Below are positions 1-8,588 of a stretch of DNA of 64,000 nucleotides, one piece after another. The notes beneath the pieces were generated by a model. It was not told the origin of the DNA. It did no database searches and was given only the letters and a program-made list of their open reading frames with translations. The stretch covers positions 1,711,501-1,775,500 of the forward strand of contig NZ_CP021255.1 in assembly GCF_002952055.1 (NCBI RefSeq), given 5' to 3'. Numbering within the stretch: the first letter of the stretch is position 1; each line of letters begins with the position of its first letter. Origin of the DNA: Desulfobulbus oralis. Lineage in GTDB: Bacteria > Desulfobacterota > Desulfobulbia > Desulfobulbales > Desulfobulbaceae. The translations under genes were made by a program, and so were the position numbers.

Positions 1-2
1 TC

Positions 3-1478
3 TGCATTTCCAACTGCGACAAGATTACGCCCGGCATGCTCATGGCTGCCATGCGGCTGAACATTCCGGCCATTTTTGTCTCCGGCGGGCCGATGGAGGC
101 GGGCCATGCCTTGGGCAAGTCCCTGGATTTGATTGACGCCATGGTGCTGGCCGCCGACGCCACCGTGACGGATGCCCTGGTGCGTGCGGTAGAGGAAAAC
201 GCCTGCCCGACCTGCGGTTCCTGCTCCGGCATGTTCACTGCCAATTCCATGAACTGCCTGAACGAGGCCATCGGGCTGGCCCTGCCCGGCAACGGCAGCA
301 TCCTGGCCACCCACGAGGCCAGACTGGCGCTCTTCGATGCCGCTGCGGAGCGCATCGTCCAGATGTGCCGCGCCTGGTACGAAAAGGGCGACGCCAGCGT
401 GCTGCCGCGTTCCATCGCCAGTCGGGCCGCCTTTCTGAACGCCATGTCGCTCGACATCGCCATGGGCGGCTCCACCAATACCGTACTCCACCTGCTGGCC
501 GTGGCGCAGGAGGCGGGCGCGGATTTCACCATGGAGGACATCGACCGCCTTTCCCGCAGGGTGCCGCACCTGTGCAAGGTCGCGCCGAGCAGCTCCTATC
601 ATGTGGAAGACGTCAACCGGGCGGGCGGCGTCATGGGCATTATGGGCGAGCTGGAGCGCGGAGGTCTTTTGGATACCGGCGTGCGCCGTGTGGATGGCCT
701 GACTCTGGCCGAGGCGCTCCGCCAAAATGACATTCGTCGGGATACGGCCACCGAAGCAGCCAGAAAACGGGCGCTCTGCGCGCCTGGCGGCAAACGCTGC
801 CTGCTCATGGGTTCGCAGCGTAACTCTTATGACACGCCCGATCTGGACCGCGAAAAGGGCTGCATTCGCGATCTGGCCCACGCCTATTCCAAAGACGGCG
901 GTCTGGCCGTGCTTTTCGGCAACATCGCCCCCCGGGGCTGCATCGTCAAAACGGCGGGCGTTGACGCCTCCATCCTGCGCTTTTCCGGAAAGGCCCGGGT
1001 CTATCATTCCCAGGAAGCGGCCAGCGCAGGCATTCTGGACGGCTCGGTCCGGTCAGGCGACGTGGTCTGCATCCTCTACGAAGGCCCGAAGGGCGGCCCT
1101 GGCATGCAGGAAATGCTCTACCCGACTTCGTATCTCAAGTCGCGGCATCTGGGCAAGGCATGTGCGCTCATTACCGACGGCCGTTTTTCCGGCGGCACTT
1201 CAGGGCTGTCCATCGGCCACGTTTCCCCGGAAGCCGCGGCAGGCGGCCCGATCGCGCTGGTGCGGGACGGAGACCGGATCGACATCGATATTCCGGCCAG
1301 AACGATAAGCCTTGTCGTCGGCGAGGAGGAACTCATGGCCCGGCGGCAAAAGGAGGAGCAGCGCGGTGTGACCGCCTTTACGCCGGAACGGGAGCGTGTG
1401 GTCTCCAGGGCGCTCAGGGCCTATGCCCGCTTTGCCGCCTCTGCCGACAGGGGCGCGGTGCGGGAGCTGGACGAATGA
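3..1478 (+). CDS. ilvD: Dihydroxy-acid dehydratase, 5' end outside window
   Basis: Dehydrates 2,3-dihydroxy-isovalerate and -3-methylvalerate to the keto acids of valine and isoleucine synthesis; cytosolic Fe-S enzyme. The reading frame is open from base 3 ([10 protein letters not shown]), so the true start lies upstream and an N-terminal piece is missing. Visible family marks are the cluster cysteines in CDKITPGM and [18 protein letters not shown], the [10 protein letters not shown] segment, and the C-terminal ITDGRFSGG and GHVSPEAA stretches. The C-terminus is complete, ending RELDE. The next gene follows after 167 bp on the same strand. Identification rests on strongly conserved motifs; Edd (phosphogluconate dehydratase) is the alternative, but spacing and the C-terminus fit IlvD. 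Confidence 0.95.
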   Translation, partial: CISNCDKITPGMLMAAMRLNIPAIFVSGGPMEAGHALGKSLDLIDAMVLAADATVTDALVRAVEENACPTCGSCSGMFTANSMNCLNEAIGLALPGNGSILATHEARLALFDAAAERIVQMCRAWYEKGDASVLPRSIASRAAFLNAMSLDIAMGGSTNTVLHLLAVAQEAGADFTMEDIDRLSRRVPHLCKVAPSSSYHVEDVNRAGGVMGIMGELERGGLLDTGVRRVDGLTLAEALRQNDIRRDTATEAARKRALCAPGGKRCLLMGSQRNSYDTPDLDREKGCIRDLAHAYSKDGGLAVLFGNIAPRGCIVKTAGVDASILRFSGKARVYHSQEAASAGILDGSVRSGDVVCILYEGPKGGPGMQEMLYPTSYLKSRHLGKACALITDGRFSGGTSGLSIGHVSPEAAAGGPIALVRDGDRIDIDIPARTISLVVGEEELMARRQKEEQRGVTAFTPERERVVSRALRAYARFAASADRGAVRELDE

Positions 1479-1645
1479 TCTTCTGGCCGCAGGGCCTTGG
1501 TGCGCCCGAGGAGGTCAGCTTCGCGGCAGTCGCCCGGGGCAGCGGGCGGGATCGCCGTTGGCCAAGATTTCATTGACATTGAAAAGCCTATGCGCGTACT
1601 ATAAAAAATCCGGCTGGCCTTTTCCGGGCGGAGCGGGCTCAAATC

Positions 1646-2236
1646 ATGTTGCACGCTTCCATTCACCTCAACCGATTCAATCGTATGCAGGCAAAAGATT
1701 GCACTTTGTATCATGGCGGCCTCAAGGGCGCCGAGGCGGCTTTCGGCGAACTGGCCGAGCAATATGGCATCCGGGAGGTGGTATACACCTTTGAGGGCCA
1801 CAAACTGGAGCGTGAGCGCAACACGGTCGTCTTGAGCGAAAGCGAACTGCAACGCGGCGACATCAGCATGGAGCTGGCCTCCCGTATGATGAATCGCACC
1901 TATTATGAAACGGAAAAGATCCGTCGCGTTCTGCAGACCATTTTTCACATTGTCAACAAGGGCCACCAGGTTTTTGTGGTCGGCACCATTCTCGACGACA
2001 ATTCGGTCAAGGGGGGTACTGGCTGGGCCGTCGAGCTGGCCAAGCTTTTCAACCGGCCCCTGCATGTCTACGACCAGACCAGAAGGGGCTGGTTCACCTG
2101 GAAAGAGGGTGCCTGGCACGAGGATACGCCCCTCATTCGCTATTCCACCTTTGTTGGTTCGGGTACGCGCTACCTGAATGATGACGGTGTGGCGGCCATG
2201 GCCAAACTGTTTGCCGACAGCTTCAAGCAGGGCTGA
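1646..2236 (+). CDS. Conserved hypothetical protein, possible Rossmann-type nucleotide-binding fold
   Basis: 196 residues, function not recognised. The sequence alternates predicted strands and helices and contains a glycine-rich GGTGWAVELAKLF turn preceded by the hydrophobic strand QVFVVGTILDD. That pattern is reminiscent of SLOG/YpsA-like Rossmann proteins, but the relationship is only suggestive. No signal peptide or membrane segment is seen. The ATG at 1646 has a GGAG-type site about 12 bases upstream. A second in-frame ATG at 1685 (MQAKDCTLYHGG) begins where the protein looks more conserved and may be the real start. It sits alone between ilvD and a peptidase gene. Confidence 0.7.
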   Translation: MLHASIHLNRFNRMQAKDCTLYHGGLKGAEAAFGELAEQYGIREVVYTFEGHKLERERNTVVLSESELQRGDISMELASRMMNRTYYETEKIRRVLQTIFHIVNKGHQVFVVGTILDDNSVKGGTGWAVELAKLFNRPLHVYDQTRRGWFTWKEGAWHEDTPLIRYSTFVGSGTRYLNDDGVAAMAKLFADSFKQG

Positions 2237-2381
2237 TTCCAAACCCGCATGCATCCCGCCCACTGTGCCGAGGGCTGTTTTGCATTGCCCACGCCCGGTC
2301 CGTGGGCAACCTGTGCTGTTTTTTGCAGGAGAGCTTTGCCCGGGTGAGCGACGCATGCGGGAAACGATGCAAGGTTATTTT

Positions 2382-3416
2382 ATGGGAGATCAACAGCAAA
2401 ATTCACAAGGTTCCCGCACATGGGAAAAATCCTGCCGCCTGTTCTGCTCTTTTGCCCTGGCGGCAGGCGTTCTCCTGCTGCCGTCGGGGCTTTACGCCGC
2501 CCCAAACATCACCCAGGGGGCCAAAAAGGCGGCCAGGCCGAGCAGCATCGCGGTGGTGAGCAAGACAGCGGTCAAGCAGCGGGCGGACAAAAGCAAAAAA
2601 AGCGCAAAAGTCGCGAAAGCGGACAAATCGTCCCGCAAGCAGGGCGCCAGGGTACACAGTGACAAGGGCAAGGTGGCTGCGAAGCAGGCAAAGGCAGGCC
2701 GGAGCCACGGGAACGGGGGGCGGCATATTGCCGGACAGACGAAAGGCGGAAAAAATCCGTCGCCGGTCCAGAGTCGCGGCCGCGTTGTTGCCGAACCCAC
2801 GCTGGCCTCCGGCGAGGGGCCCTTTCTCAAGCGTCGGGCCATCCTCAGCGAGCAGACCAGACTGGCGAACACGCTGCAGACTCAGCTGGGCGTCGAGGTG
2901 CAGGAAGATCCCGGCCACAGCGGTGGTTTGTTCATAGCTCCGCCGGCCACCGGCACGGACCATGCTGCCAAGGCCATGGATCTGTTGGCCAACCTGCCTC
3001 TGGGCGAGCCGGTTGATCCGGCCCTCTCCTCCATCAGTTCCGGATTCGGTATCCGAAAGGACCCCTTCAACGGGCGGCGTGCCTTTCACGAAGGCATTGA
3101 TTTCCGGGCCAAGACCGGCACGCCGGTCAGGTCAACCGGCAAGGGCAGGGTGGTAGGTTCCGGTTACTCGCCGGATTACGGTGAACATATCATCGTGTCC
3201 CACGGCATGGGCTACGAAACCATGTTCGCCCACCTGAGCAAGCGCCTGGTGCGTGTGGGCGATGAGATCGAACCGGGTATGCTTATCGGTCTTGTGGGCA
3301 ATTCGGGGCGCAGTACCGGCGCCCACCTGCATTACGAAATCCGCTACCAGGGGGCCCCCATCAATCCCACGGATTATGTGCAGGCCACCCAGCAGGCACG
3401 TCTGCAGAAGAAGTAG
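2382..3416 (+). CDS. M23 family (LytM) peptidoglycan endopeptidase, exported
   Basis: Predicted periplasmic zinc peptidase acting on peptidoglycan cross-links. The start at 2382 is chosen because AAGG lies 7 bases upstream and gives a normal signal peptide (about residues 1-39, cut after GLYA); the frame is open further upstream but overlaps the previous gene. Residues 40-130 form a Lys/Ala-rich basic linker, probably disordered. The catalytic domain, about residues 215-335, has the zinc ligands in HEGIDF and HLHYEI and the typical GFGIRKDPF and GNSGRSTGAHLH segments, so the site is complete and the enzyme is probably active. 344 aa. It converges on mnmE with a strong hairpin between them. 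Confidence 0.9.
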   Translation: MGDQQQNSQGSRTWEKSCRLFCSFALAAGVLLLPSGLYAAPNITQGAKKAARPSSIAVVSKTAVKQRADKSKKSAKVAKADKSSRKQGARVHSDKGKVAAKQAKAGRSHGNGGRHIAGQTKGGKNPSPVQSRGRVVAEPTLASGEGPFLKRRAILSEQTRLANTLQTQLGVEVQEDPGHSGGLFIAPPATGTDHAAKAMDLLANLPLGEPVDPALSSISSGFGIRKDPFNGRRAFHEGIDFRAKTGTPVRSTGKGRVVGSGYSPDYGEHIIVSHGMGYETMFAHLSKRLVRVGDEIEPGMLIGLVGNSGRSTGAHLHYEIRYQGAPINPTDYVQATQQARLQKK

Positions 3417-3434
3417 GTCAGGGCGGGTTTTTCG

Positions 3435-3481
3435 AGAACAGGAAGGGCCTTCCTCCAGCCGGGGGAAGGCCTTTCCTGTTC
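3435..3481. terminator. Hairpin between convergent M23 peptidase and mnmE genes
   Basis: GAACAGGAAGGGCCTTCC and GGGAAGGCCTTTCCTGTTC form a long, nearly perfect inverted repeat with a short loop. It lies 18 bp after the peptidase stop and 27 bp beyond the mnmE stop, so it could end transcription from both sides. Neither arm is followed by a clear U-tract, so it is a probable rather than a certain intrinsic terminator. Confidence 0.6.
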
Positions 3482-3508
3482 CAGTGTAGTGCGCAGGGCT
3501 TTTACCGC

Positions 3509-4924
3509 TTACTTGCCAATACAGAAGCGGCTGAATACGGCATCCAGCACCTCGTCCGGGCTGGTCTCGCCACTGATTTCGCCGATGGTCTCCAGGATGC
3601 TCTGCATGTCCACGCTCAGGAGATCGACCGGGGCGCCAGCCTCCAGCGCAGCCAGACACTGGGTGCAGGCTGCCTCGACCCGCATCAGTACGGCCTGGTG
3701 TCGCCGGTTGGGGGCCAGGCGGGCGCTTCTGCCGAAGCTGTCTGCCGCCGGCGCGATGAGCGCCAGCAGCGCGTCCTGCAACTCTTGCAGCCCTTCGCCG
3801 TTTTTTGCGGAAATGCTGACAAGTGGCCGGCCCGGTGCCATGGCAGCCGCTGCCGCGCACAGGTGCCGCTCCTCGGCCGCCTGCAGCAGATCCCGCTTGT
3901 TCAGCACCAGCAGGATCTGTGCTCTGTCTGCAAGTTCCGCGTACAAGGCGCGCAGCGCCGGTGTCAGCCCCGCCTCGGCATCGATCAGCAGGAGCAGGGC
4001 ATCGGCCGACAGGAGCATCTGCCGCGCGCGTTCCACCCCCAGCACCTCAACCGCATCGCTGCAGGCGGCGGCGGGACGGATGCCTGCCGTGTCGATGACC
4101 TGCACCGGAATGCCGCCCAGATTCATGCCTTCCTCGATGCTGTCCCGCGTCGTGCCAGGCACTGCGGTCACCAGTGCCCGTTCCTCCCGGAGCAGGGCGT
4201 TGAGGAGGCTGGATTTGCCCGCATTGGGCAGTCCGGCAATCACCAGTCGGGCGCCTTCCCGATAGAGCCTGGCGTATCCGGCGTCTGCGATGAGCGCCTG
4301 GACAGGAGCGAGCACCTCTGCCCGCAGACGACGGGCAGCCTCTTTCCGATCCACGAGTTCCGCATCTTCGTCCGGGAAGTCGATGGCCACCTCTATGTGG
4401 GCCAGCAGCTCGATCAGCGACTGGCGGATGCCGCCAATGGCCGCTGCCAGCGCGCCATGCAACTGGGCGGCCGCCAGCTCCGCACCCGCTGCCGTGCGCG
4501 CTGTCAGAAGATCGATGAGCGCTTCGGCCTGCGACAGGTCGATGCGGCCCGCCAGAAAGGCCCGTTTGGTGAATTCGCCGGGTTCGGCCGGTCGTGCGCC
4601 CAGGGTGGCGAGCCGCGCCAGCAGTTCCTGCAGGACGACCGGCGCCGCGTGACACTGCAGTTCCACCACATCCTCGCAGGTATAGCTGTGCGGGGCCTGC
4701 ATGTACACGGCCAACACTTCGTCCAGCAGCGAACCGTTTTGCGCGCGGATATGACCGTAGTAGAGGTGGTGGCTGACAAAGGCGGGCACAGCCCTTCTGG
4801 GCTGGAAGACCTGCTGCAGCAGATGCAGCGCTTCCGGTCCGGAGACGCGTACCACACCAATGCCGCCGCTGCCTGGCGGGGTGGCGATGGCGGCGATGGT
4901 ATCGCGTCTGGCGCCGGTGTTCAC
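3509..4924 (-). CDS. mnmE: tRNA uridine-5-carboxymethylaminomethyl(34) synthesis GTPase MnmE
   Basis: With MnmG forms the complex that modifies the wobble uridine (U34) of certain tRNAs. 471 aa, full family length. The N-terminal folate-binding domain starts DTIAAIATPPGSGGIGVVR. The inserted G domain carries Walker A GLPNAGKSSLLNAL, DTAGIR and NKRD, and the protein ends with the diagnostic FCIGK, whose cysteine is needed for activity. The start is a GTG at 4924 that overlaps the TGA of the upstream jag gene (GTGA), implying translational coupling. Last gene of the rpmH-rnpA-yidD-yidC-jag-mnmE block; its partner mnmG lies divergently at 8.6 kb. Confidence 0.97.
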   Translation of the reverse strand: MNTGARRDTIAAIATPPGSGGIGVVRVSGPEALHLLQQVFQPRRAVPAFVSHHLYYGHIRAQNGSLLDEVLAVYMQAPHSYTCEDVVELQCHAAPVVLQELLARLATLGARPAEPGEFTKRAFLAGRIDLSQAEALIDLLTARTAAGAELAAAQLHGALAAAIGGIRQSLIELLAHIEVAIDFPDEDAELVDRKEAARRLRAEVLAPVQALIADAGYARLYREGARLVIAGLPNAGKSSLLNALLREERALVTAVPGTTRDSIEEGMNLGGIPVQVIDTAGIRPAAACSDAVEVLGVERARQMLLSADALLLLIDAEAGLTPALRALYAELADRAQILLVLNKRDLLQAAEERHLCAAAAAMAPGRPLVSISAKNGEGLQELQDALLALIAPAADSFGRSARLAPNRRHQAVLMRVEAACTQCLAALEAGAPVDLLSVDMQSILETIGEISGETSPDEVLDAVFSRFCIGK

Positions 4925-5832
4925 TCCTGATCCCGATCTTTGCCGGCAGCCGCTTCGCCTTCCCTGCCGGGTTTGTAGATCAGAATCTTCTTGAGCAGGC
5001 CCGAGCCCACGGAGCGGCTCCGGATTTCGCCCTCGTGCCGCAGGGCCTGATGCACGGCCTGCCGTTCCGCCGGGTTCAGAGCGGGCATGGTTTTGACCTT
5101 GCCGCTTTGTCGGGCCTGGGCAGCCAGTTCAAGGGCCTGCTCCTGCAGCAGGGCCAGCCGCCGCTTGCGATAGCCGGCAGCATCCAGGCTCAGGGTGACC
5201 TTTTCCGGCAGTCCGGCACCGATCATCTTGCGCAGCAGATACTGCAGGTTGTCGAGAATCCTGCCGTCCTGGCCGGCAATATATTCCTCGTGCGCGCCGG
5301 TGATGCTGCACAGGATCGTGTCGCCATCAAAGCTGACCTGCACCGCCGAGGGCAGGCCCATAAGCGAGAGCATCCGGTCCAGCCGTTCCTGGATGGCTGT
5401 CAGGCATTCGGGTGCGGGACTGCGCTCCTCCGCTTCGATGCCTTTCTCTGTGCCGGCCGGACCAGCCGCCTGATCGGCCATGATGTCGGCCCTTTCCTCC
5501 GCGCCGGCGCTCCCGACTTGCTCCTGAGCTGATTTTTTTCTGGCACTCTGGCCGGCATTCTGGCGCTTGACCGGGGCGGGACTCTTTGTTCCGGCCGCCT
5601 GCTTTTCCGGCTTGACTGCCGCTATGGCTGGCGGGTCCGTGTGCTCCGCCGGCGCATTCTTTTTTGCCTGGACCCGGATATGCGCTTTCTTCCGGCACAG
5701 GCCGAAGATGCCGCTTGAACCGGTTTCCAGCACCTCGATATCCAGTTGCTCCCGGGGGCGGCCCAGTTCCTTGCAGGCCTGTTCGATCAGACCTGCAATT
5801 TCACTGCCGTAAAAATCCTTTCCCTTGCTCAT
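4921..5832 (-). CDS. jag: Jag / KhpB-type RNA-binding protein
   Basis: RNA-binding protein commonly coded next to yidC. The N-terminal Jag domain (about residues 1-52, KDFYGSEIAGLIEQAC) is followed by a low-complexity Lys/Ala/Glu linker to about residue 140. A KH domain (HEEYIAGQDGRILDNLQYLL) and an R3H domain (RQAVHQALRHEGEIRSRSVG) follow. The start at 5832 (MSKGKDF) is preferred over the upstream in-frame ATG because AAGGA lies 8 bases before it. 303 aa. The stop overlaps the GTG of mnmE and yidC ends 22 bp upstream, so the genes are probably cotranscribed. Confidence 0.92.
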   Translation of the reverse strand: MSKGKDFYGSEIAGLIEQACKELGRPREQLDIEVLETGSSGIFGLCRKKAHIRVQAKKNAPAEHTDPPAIAAVKPEKQAAGTKSPAPVKRQNAGQSARKKSAQEQVGSAGAEERADIMADQAAGPAGTEKGIEAEERSPAPECLTAIQERLDRMLSLMGLPSAVQVSFDGDTILCSITGAHEEYIAGQDGRILDNLQYLLRKMIGAGLPEKVTLSLDAAGYRKRRLALLQEQALELAAQARQSGKVKTMPALNPAERQAVHQALRHEGEIRSRSVGSGLLKKILIYKPGREGEAAAGKDRDQE

Positions 5833-5854
5833 AAAAGATCCTTGCAATGCCGGT

Positions 5855-7513
5855 TCAAGCCTTGACGCTGCGATTGATCAGGTATTGCTGCAGCATGGTC
5901 AGCAGGTTGTTGATAAACCAGTACAGCACCAGGCCCGAGGCAAAATTGATGAACATGAAGGTGAAAATGATGGGCAGCCACTGCATGATGCGCAGTTGGG
6001 TCGGATCCGCTGTTGGCGTGGGCGTCATTTTCTGCTGCAGGAACATGGATGCGCCCATCAAAAGCGTCAGTACCGGCAGGCCGTGCAGCCAGGGGATGTC
6101 AAAGCCCAGCCAGAGCCGGTCGGGCATGGACAGGTCGTTTATCCACAGCATGAAGGGCGCATGCCTGAGTTCAATGGCCTGCATCAGTACCCGGTACAGG
6201 GCGAAGAAAAAGGGAATCTGAATCACCATGGGCAGGCAGCCGCCCATGGGATTGACCTTGTAGGTCTTGTACAGATTCATCATTTCCCGGTTCATCGCAG
6301 CCGGATCCTTCTTGAATTTCTCCCGCAGTTTGGTGATCTTGGGCTGCAGCTTCTGCATGTTCTTCATGGACTTCATGCCCTTTTGGGTCACGGGCCAGAA
6401 GACCGCCTTGATGACGATGGTGAGCAGAATGATGGCCACACCGTAGTTGTGGGTGAAGGAATGGAAGAAGTTCAGCAACCAGAGCATGGGCTGGGCAATC
6501 ACCGTCAGCCAGCCGTAGTCCACGGCACGGGACAGGTCGTGGCCGGCTGCCTGCAACATGGTGAGCTTTTTGGGGCCCATGTACAGGGTGTAGCTGAACT
6601 GTGCGCTGCCCCTTGGCTCCAGCGTACGCACGCCGCCCGAGAGCACGCTGCGCTGGCCAGTCCCCTCGGCCTGCACGCTCAGGGTCTGGGGCCCTTCACT
6701 GCCCGGCATGCAGGCCGTGAGAAAGTAGCTGTCGCTGTAGCCGGCCCAACTGATCGCGCCCTGGTGCAGCACCGGCCCCTTGAGCAGCGCCTTTTCCTTG
6801 ATTTCCACCAGGTCGTTGTTCACCCAGGCCTCCGGCCCGGCGAACAGGTACGAACTGGGCGGGTTTTCGTGGGGAAAGGGCTGGTGGTGCCAGATCAGTG
6901 CCGGGGAGATCTGCACGGCCGCATCCCCGGTGTTGTTGACGGTGTATTCGACCGGAATGAGATAGCTGTCTGCGGAAAAGCGCATGCTGCGGACGATTTC
7001 CAGTCCGTTGGGCAGCGTCGTGGTCATGCGCAGCTCGCCCGTGCCCTGCTCCACCTCGAGATGGCTTTGGGCATTGTCTGCGGTATAACGCGGCAGGCTG
7101 GACGTGGCGGCATTGTCCAGCGAAAAGGCCAGGGGCCGGTTGCCCGGATTGTCGGACGGCGCCAGCTCCATCGGGCCCGAATCCTGTTTGATGCCGCGAC
7201 GGTACGCTTTGAGCAGGAAGCTTTTGATGGTGCCACCCTGTTCGGAGATCACTGCGGTGTAGTTCGGCGTATCCACAGTGATGTCCCTGGCTTCCGGGTC
7301 GACCGTCACAGCCAGGGTCCCCGGTGCGGTGGGGGCGGTGCTCACTGGAGAGGGAGCAGTCGCCGGGGCCTCCCCTTTGGCTGTCTGTTCGCCGTGCGGA
7401 GCCTGCCCCTCCTGCTGTTGGTCCTGGGGTATGGGCGGCACGAAGAAATACTGATAGCCCAGAAGAATGGCGAGAGAGAGGGCAATAGCCAACAGGGTCC
7501 GGTTCTGATCCAT
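5855..7513 (-). CDS. yidC: Membrane protein insertase YidC
   Basis: Inserts and folds inner-membrane proteins with or without SecYEG. 552 aa, the long Gram-negative form. It has an N-terminal membrane segment (LLAIALSLAILLGYQYFF), a Pro/Ala/Thr-rich stretch, a large periplasmic domain of about residues 75-320, and a C-terminal core of five membrane segments with the 60KD_IMP signature (GVAIILLTIVIKAVFWPVT, NPMGGCLPMVIQIPFFFALY). It lies between yidD and jag as in many proteobacteria. Confidence 0.97.
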   Translation of the reverse strand: MDQNRTLLAIALSLAILLGYQYFFVPPIPQDQQQEGQAPHGEQTAKGEAPATAPSPVSTAPTAPGTLAVTVDPEARDITVDTPNYTAVISEQGGTIKSFLLKAYRRGIKQDSGPMELAPSDNPGNRPLAFSLDNAATSSLPRYTADNAQSHLEVEQGTGELRMTTTLPNGLEIVRSMRFSADSYLIPVEYTVNNTGDAAVQISPALIWHHQPFPHENPPSSYLFAGPEAWVNNDLVEIKEKALLKGPVLHQGAISWAGYSDSYFLTACMPGSEGPQTLSVQAEGTGQRSVLSGGVRTLEPRGSAQFSYTLYMGPKKLTMLQAAGHDLSRAVDYGWLTVIAQPMLWLLNFFHSFTHNYGVAIILLTIVIKAVFWPVTQKGMKSMKNMQKLQPKITKLREKFKKDPAAMNREMMNLYKTYKVNPMGGCLPMVIQIPFFFALYRVLMQAIELRHAPFMLWINDLSMPDRLWLGFDIPWLHGLPVLTLLMGASMFLQQKMTPTPTADPTQLRIMQWLPIIFTFMFINFASGLVLYWFINNLLTMLQQYLINRSVKA

Positions 7514-7577
7514 GGTTCAATACCTGAAAAACGGCCACGCCAGGGCGGGCCGGGACGGATGATTCGGTGTCTTGTCT

Positions 7578-7820
7578 TCACGGCACGGGGTCATGGCCGC
7601 CCCGGCAGAATGGGTTGCAACGGAGCAGCCGCCACAGGGCCAGGAACGAGCCCTTGATGAGACCGTGCCTGGATATGGCCTGGGCGGCGTATTCGGCACA
7701 GGTCGGCGTGAAGCGGCAGGCGTGCGGCAGAAGGGGAGAGAGAAAGCGCTTGTAAAAACGGAGCGGCAGAATCGCCGCCTGTCTGGGCCAGCGCCGCCAG
7801 GCCGGGAGATGCCCGCTCAT
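7578..7820 (-). CDS. yidD: Membrane protein insertion efficiency factor YidD
   Basis: Small membrane-associated helper for protein insertion. 80 aa with the family core [28 protein letters not shown] and [19 protein letters not shown] followed by GGHDPVP, all hallmarks of the family including the three cysteines. Its ATG overlaps the rnpA stop (ATGA), so it is translationally coupled to rnpA. Confidence 0.96.
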   Translation of the reverse strand: MSGHLPAWRRWPRQAAILPLRFYKRFLSPLLPHACRFTPTCAEYAAQAISRHGLIKGSFLALWRLLRCNPFCRGGHDPVP

Positions 7821-8176
7821 GCGCTCACCTGCCGGCGCAGCACCGGCGTCATGGCCGCATCCAGGGCTGCCAGACTGTCGCAGACAAAGCCGGGCCGCAC
7901 GGTAATGACGATGTCGCTCGCTTTGGGGAATCTCGCCTGATGCAGGCGAAAGAATTCCCGAAACAGGCGCTTGATACGGTTACGCCGCACCGCGTTTCCG
8001 GTTTTTTTCCGCACACTGATGCCCAGCCGCCGACCGGCTTCATCGCCCGAGCCGTTGGGCGCAAAGATCAGGCTGAAGCCCTGCCCGTGCCGCCTTTTGC
8101 CTTCATGGTAGACCCGCTGGAATTCTCGGTTCAGATGCAGGCGCATCCTGCGGGGAAAGGAGCAGACGCCCGCCAC
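7817..8176 (-). CDS. rnpA: Ribonuclease P protein component
   Basis: Protein subunit of RNase P, which matures tRNA 5' ends. The family motif [20 protein letters not shown] followed by [10 protein letters not shown] is intact. The frame is open back to 8269, but that would overlap most of rpmH. The GTG at 8176, five bases past the rpmH stop, gives the usual N-terminus ([14 protein letters not shown], as in the FPRELRL of E. coli RnpA), so it is chosen. The ATG at 8146 is an alternative that would lose the conserved FPRR residues. 119 aa. Confidence 0.92.
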   Translation of the reverse strand: MAGVCSFPRRMRLHLNREFQRVYHEGKRRHGQGFSLIFAPNGSGDEAGRRLGISVRKKTGNAVRRNRIKRLFREFFRLHQARFPKASDIVITVRPGFVCDSLAALDAAMTPVLRRQVSA

Positions 8177-8180
8177 GGCA

Positions 8181-8324
8181 TTACGGCGCCAGTTGTTTGC
8201 GGCCCTTGGCTCGCCTTCTTCTGATGACGCTCTGACCGGAGCGGGTGCGCATTCTGACCAGAAAACCATGGGTGCGGGAGCGCGAAGTGCGACCGGGCTG
8301 AAATGTTCCTTTGCCTTTGCTCAT
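8181..8324 (-). CDS. rpmH: Large ribosomal subunit protein bL34
   Basis: 47-residue ribosomal protein, too short and too overlapped to stand out as an ORF. The sequence [20 protein letters not shown] continues with [20 protein letters not shown] and ends KQLAP, matching the bL34 pattern ([20 protein letters not shown]). It heads the rnpA-yidD-yidC-jag-mnmE block. No dnaA gene is found upstream of it; mnmG is divergent instead. Confidence 0.95.
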   Translation of the reverse strand: MSKGKGTFQPGRTSRSRTHGFLVRMRTRSGQSVIRRRRAKGRKQLAP

Positions 8325-8511
8325 GATGCTGTCCTTGCTGAAATGAGGTTGCGGCCCGCGGTATTCCGAATGTGATATTTCTGCGAAAATGCCGGCTCCT
8401 GCCGGTCTGCTGCGAGGAAGGCAGGCCGTATAAAAAGAAGAAATGTACTCAAAGAGCTGCTTGCCTGTCAATGGATTTCCCCACTTCCGGCAAAATGCCT
8501 GATCAATGCCC

Positions 8512-8540
8512 TTGCAGCCCTGCGGTCGGTTCCGTATAGT
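8512..8540 (+). promoter_or_regulatory. Sigma-70 type promoter of mnmG
   Basis: TTGCAG (-35, 8512-8517) and TATAGT (-10, 8535-8540) are separated by exactly 17 bp and lie 48 bp before the mnmG start. This is a good vegetative promoter by sequence; the transcription start is not shown. Confidence 0.65.
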
Positions 8541-8588
8541 CTGGCGCCGTGCTGGCTTAAAGTCCGGCTGACTTTTGAAGAGAACAGC

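Noticed and set aside
2178-2381. Upstream extension of the M23 peptidase frame
   Set aside because: Overlaps the end of the preceding gene and puts 68 odd residues before a normal signal peptide; the start at 2382 is better supported.
5825-7657. 610-codon plus-strand frame opposite yidC
   Set aside because: Antisense shadow of yidC with histidine/glutamine-rich nonsense composition.
8325-8588. Possible replication origin between rpmH and mnmG
   Set aside because: No cluster of TTATNCACA-like boxes, no AT-rich unwinding region and no dnaA gene in the window.
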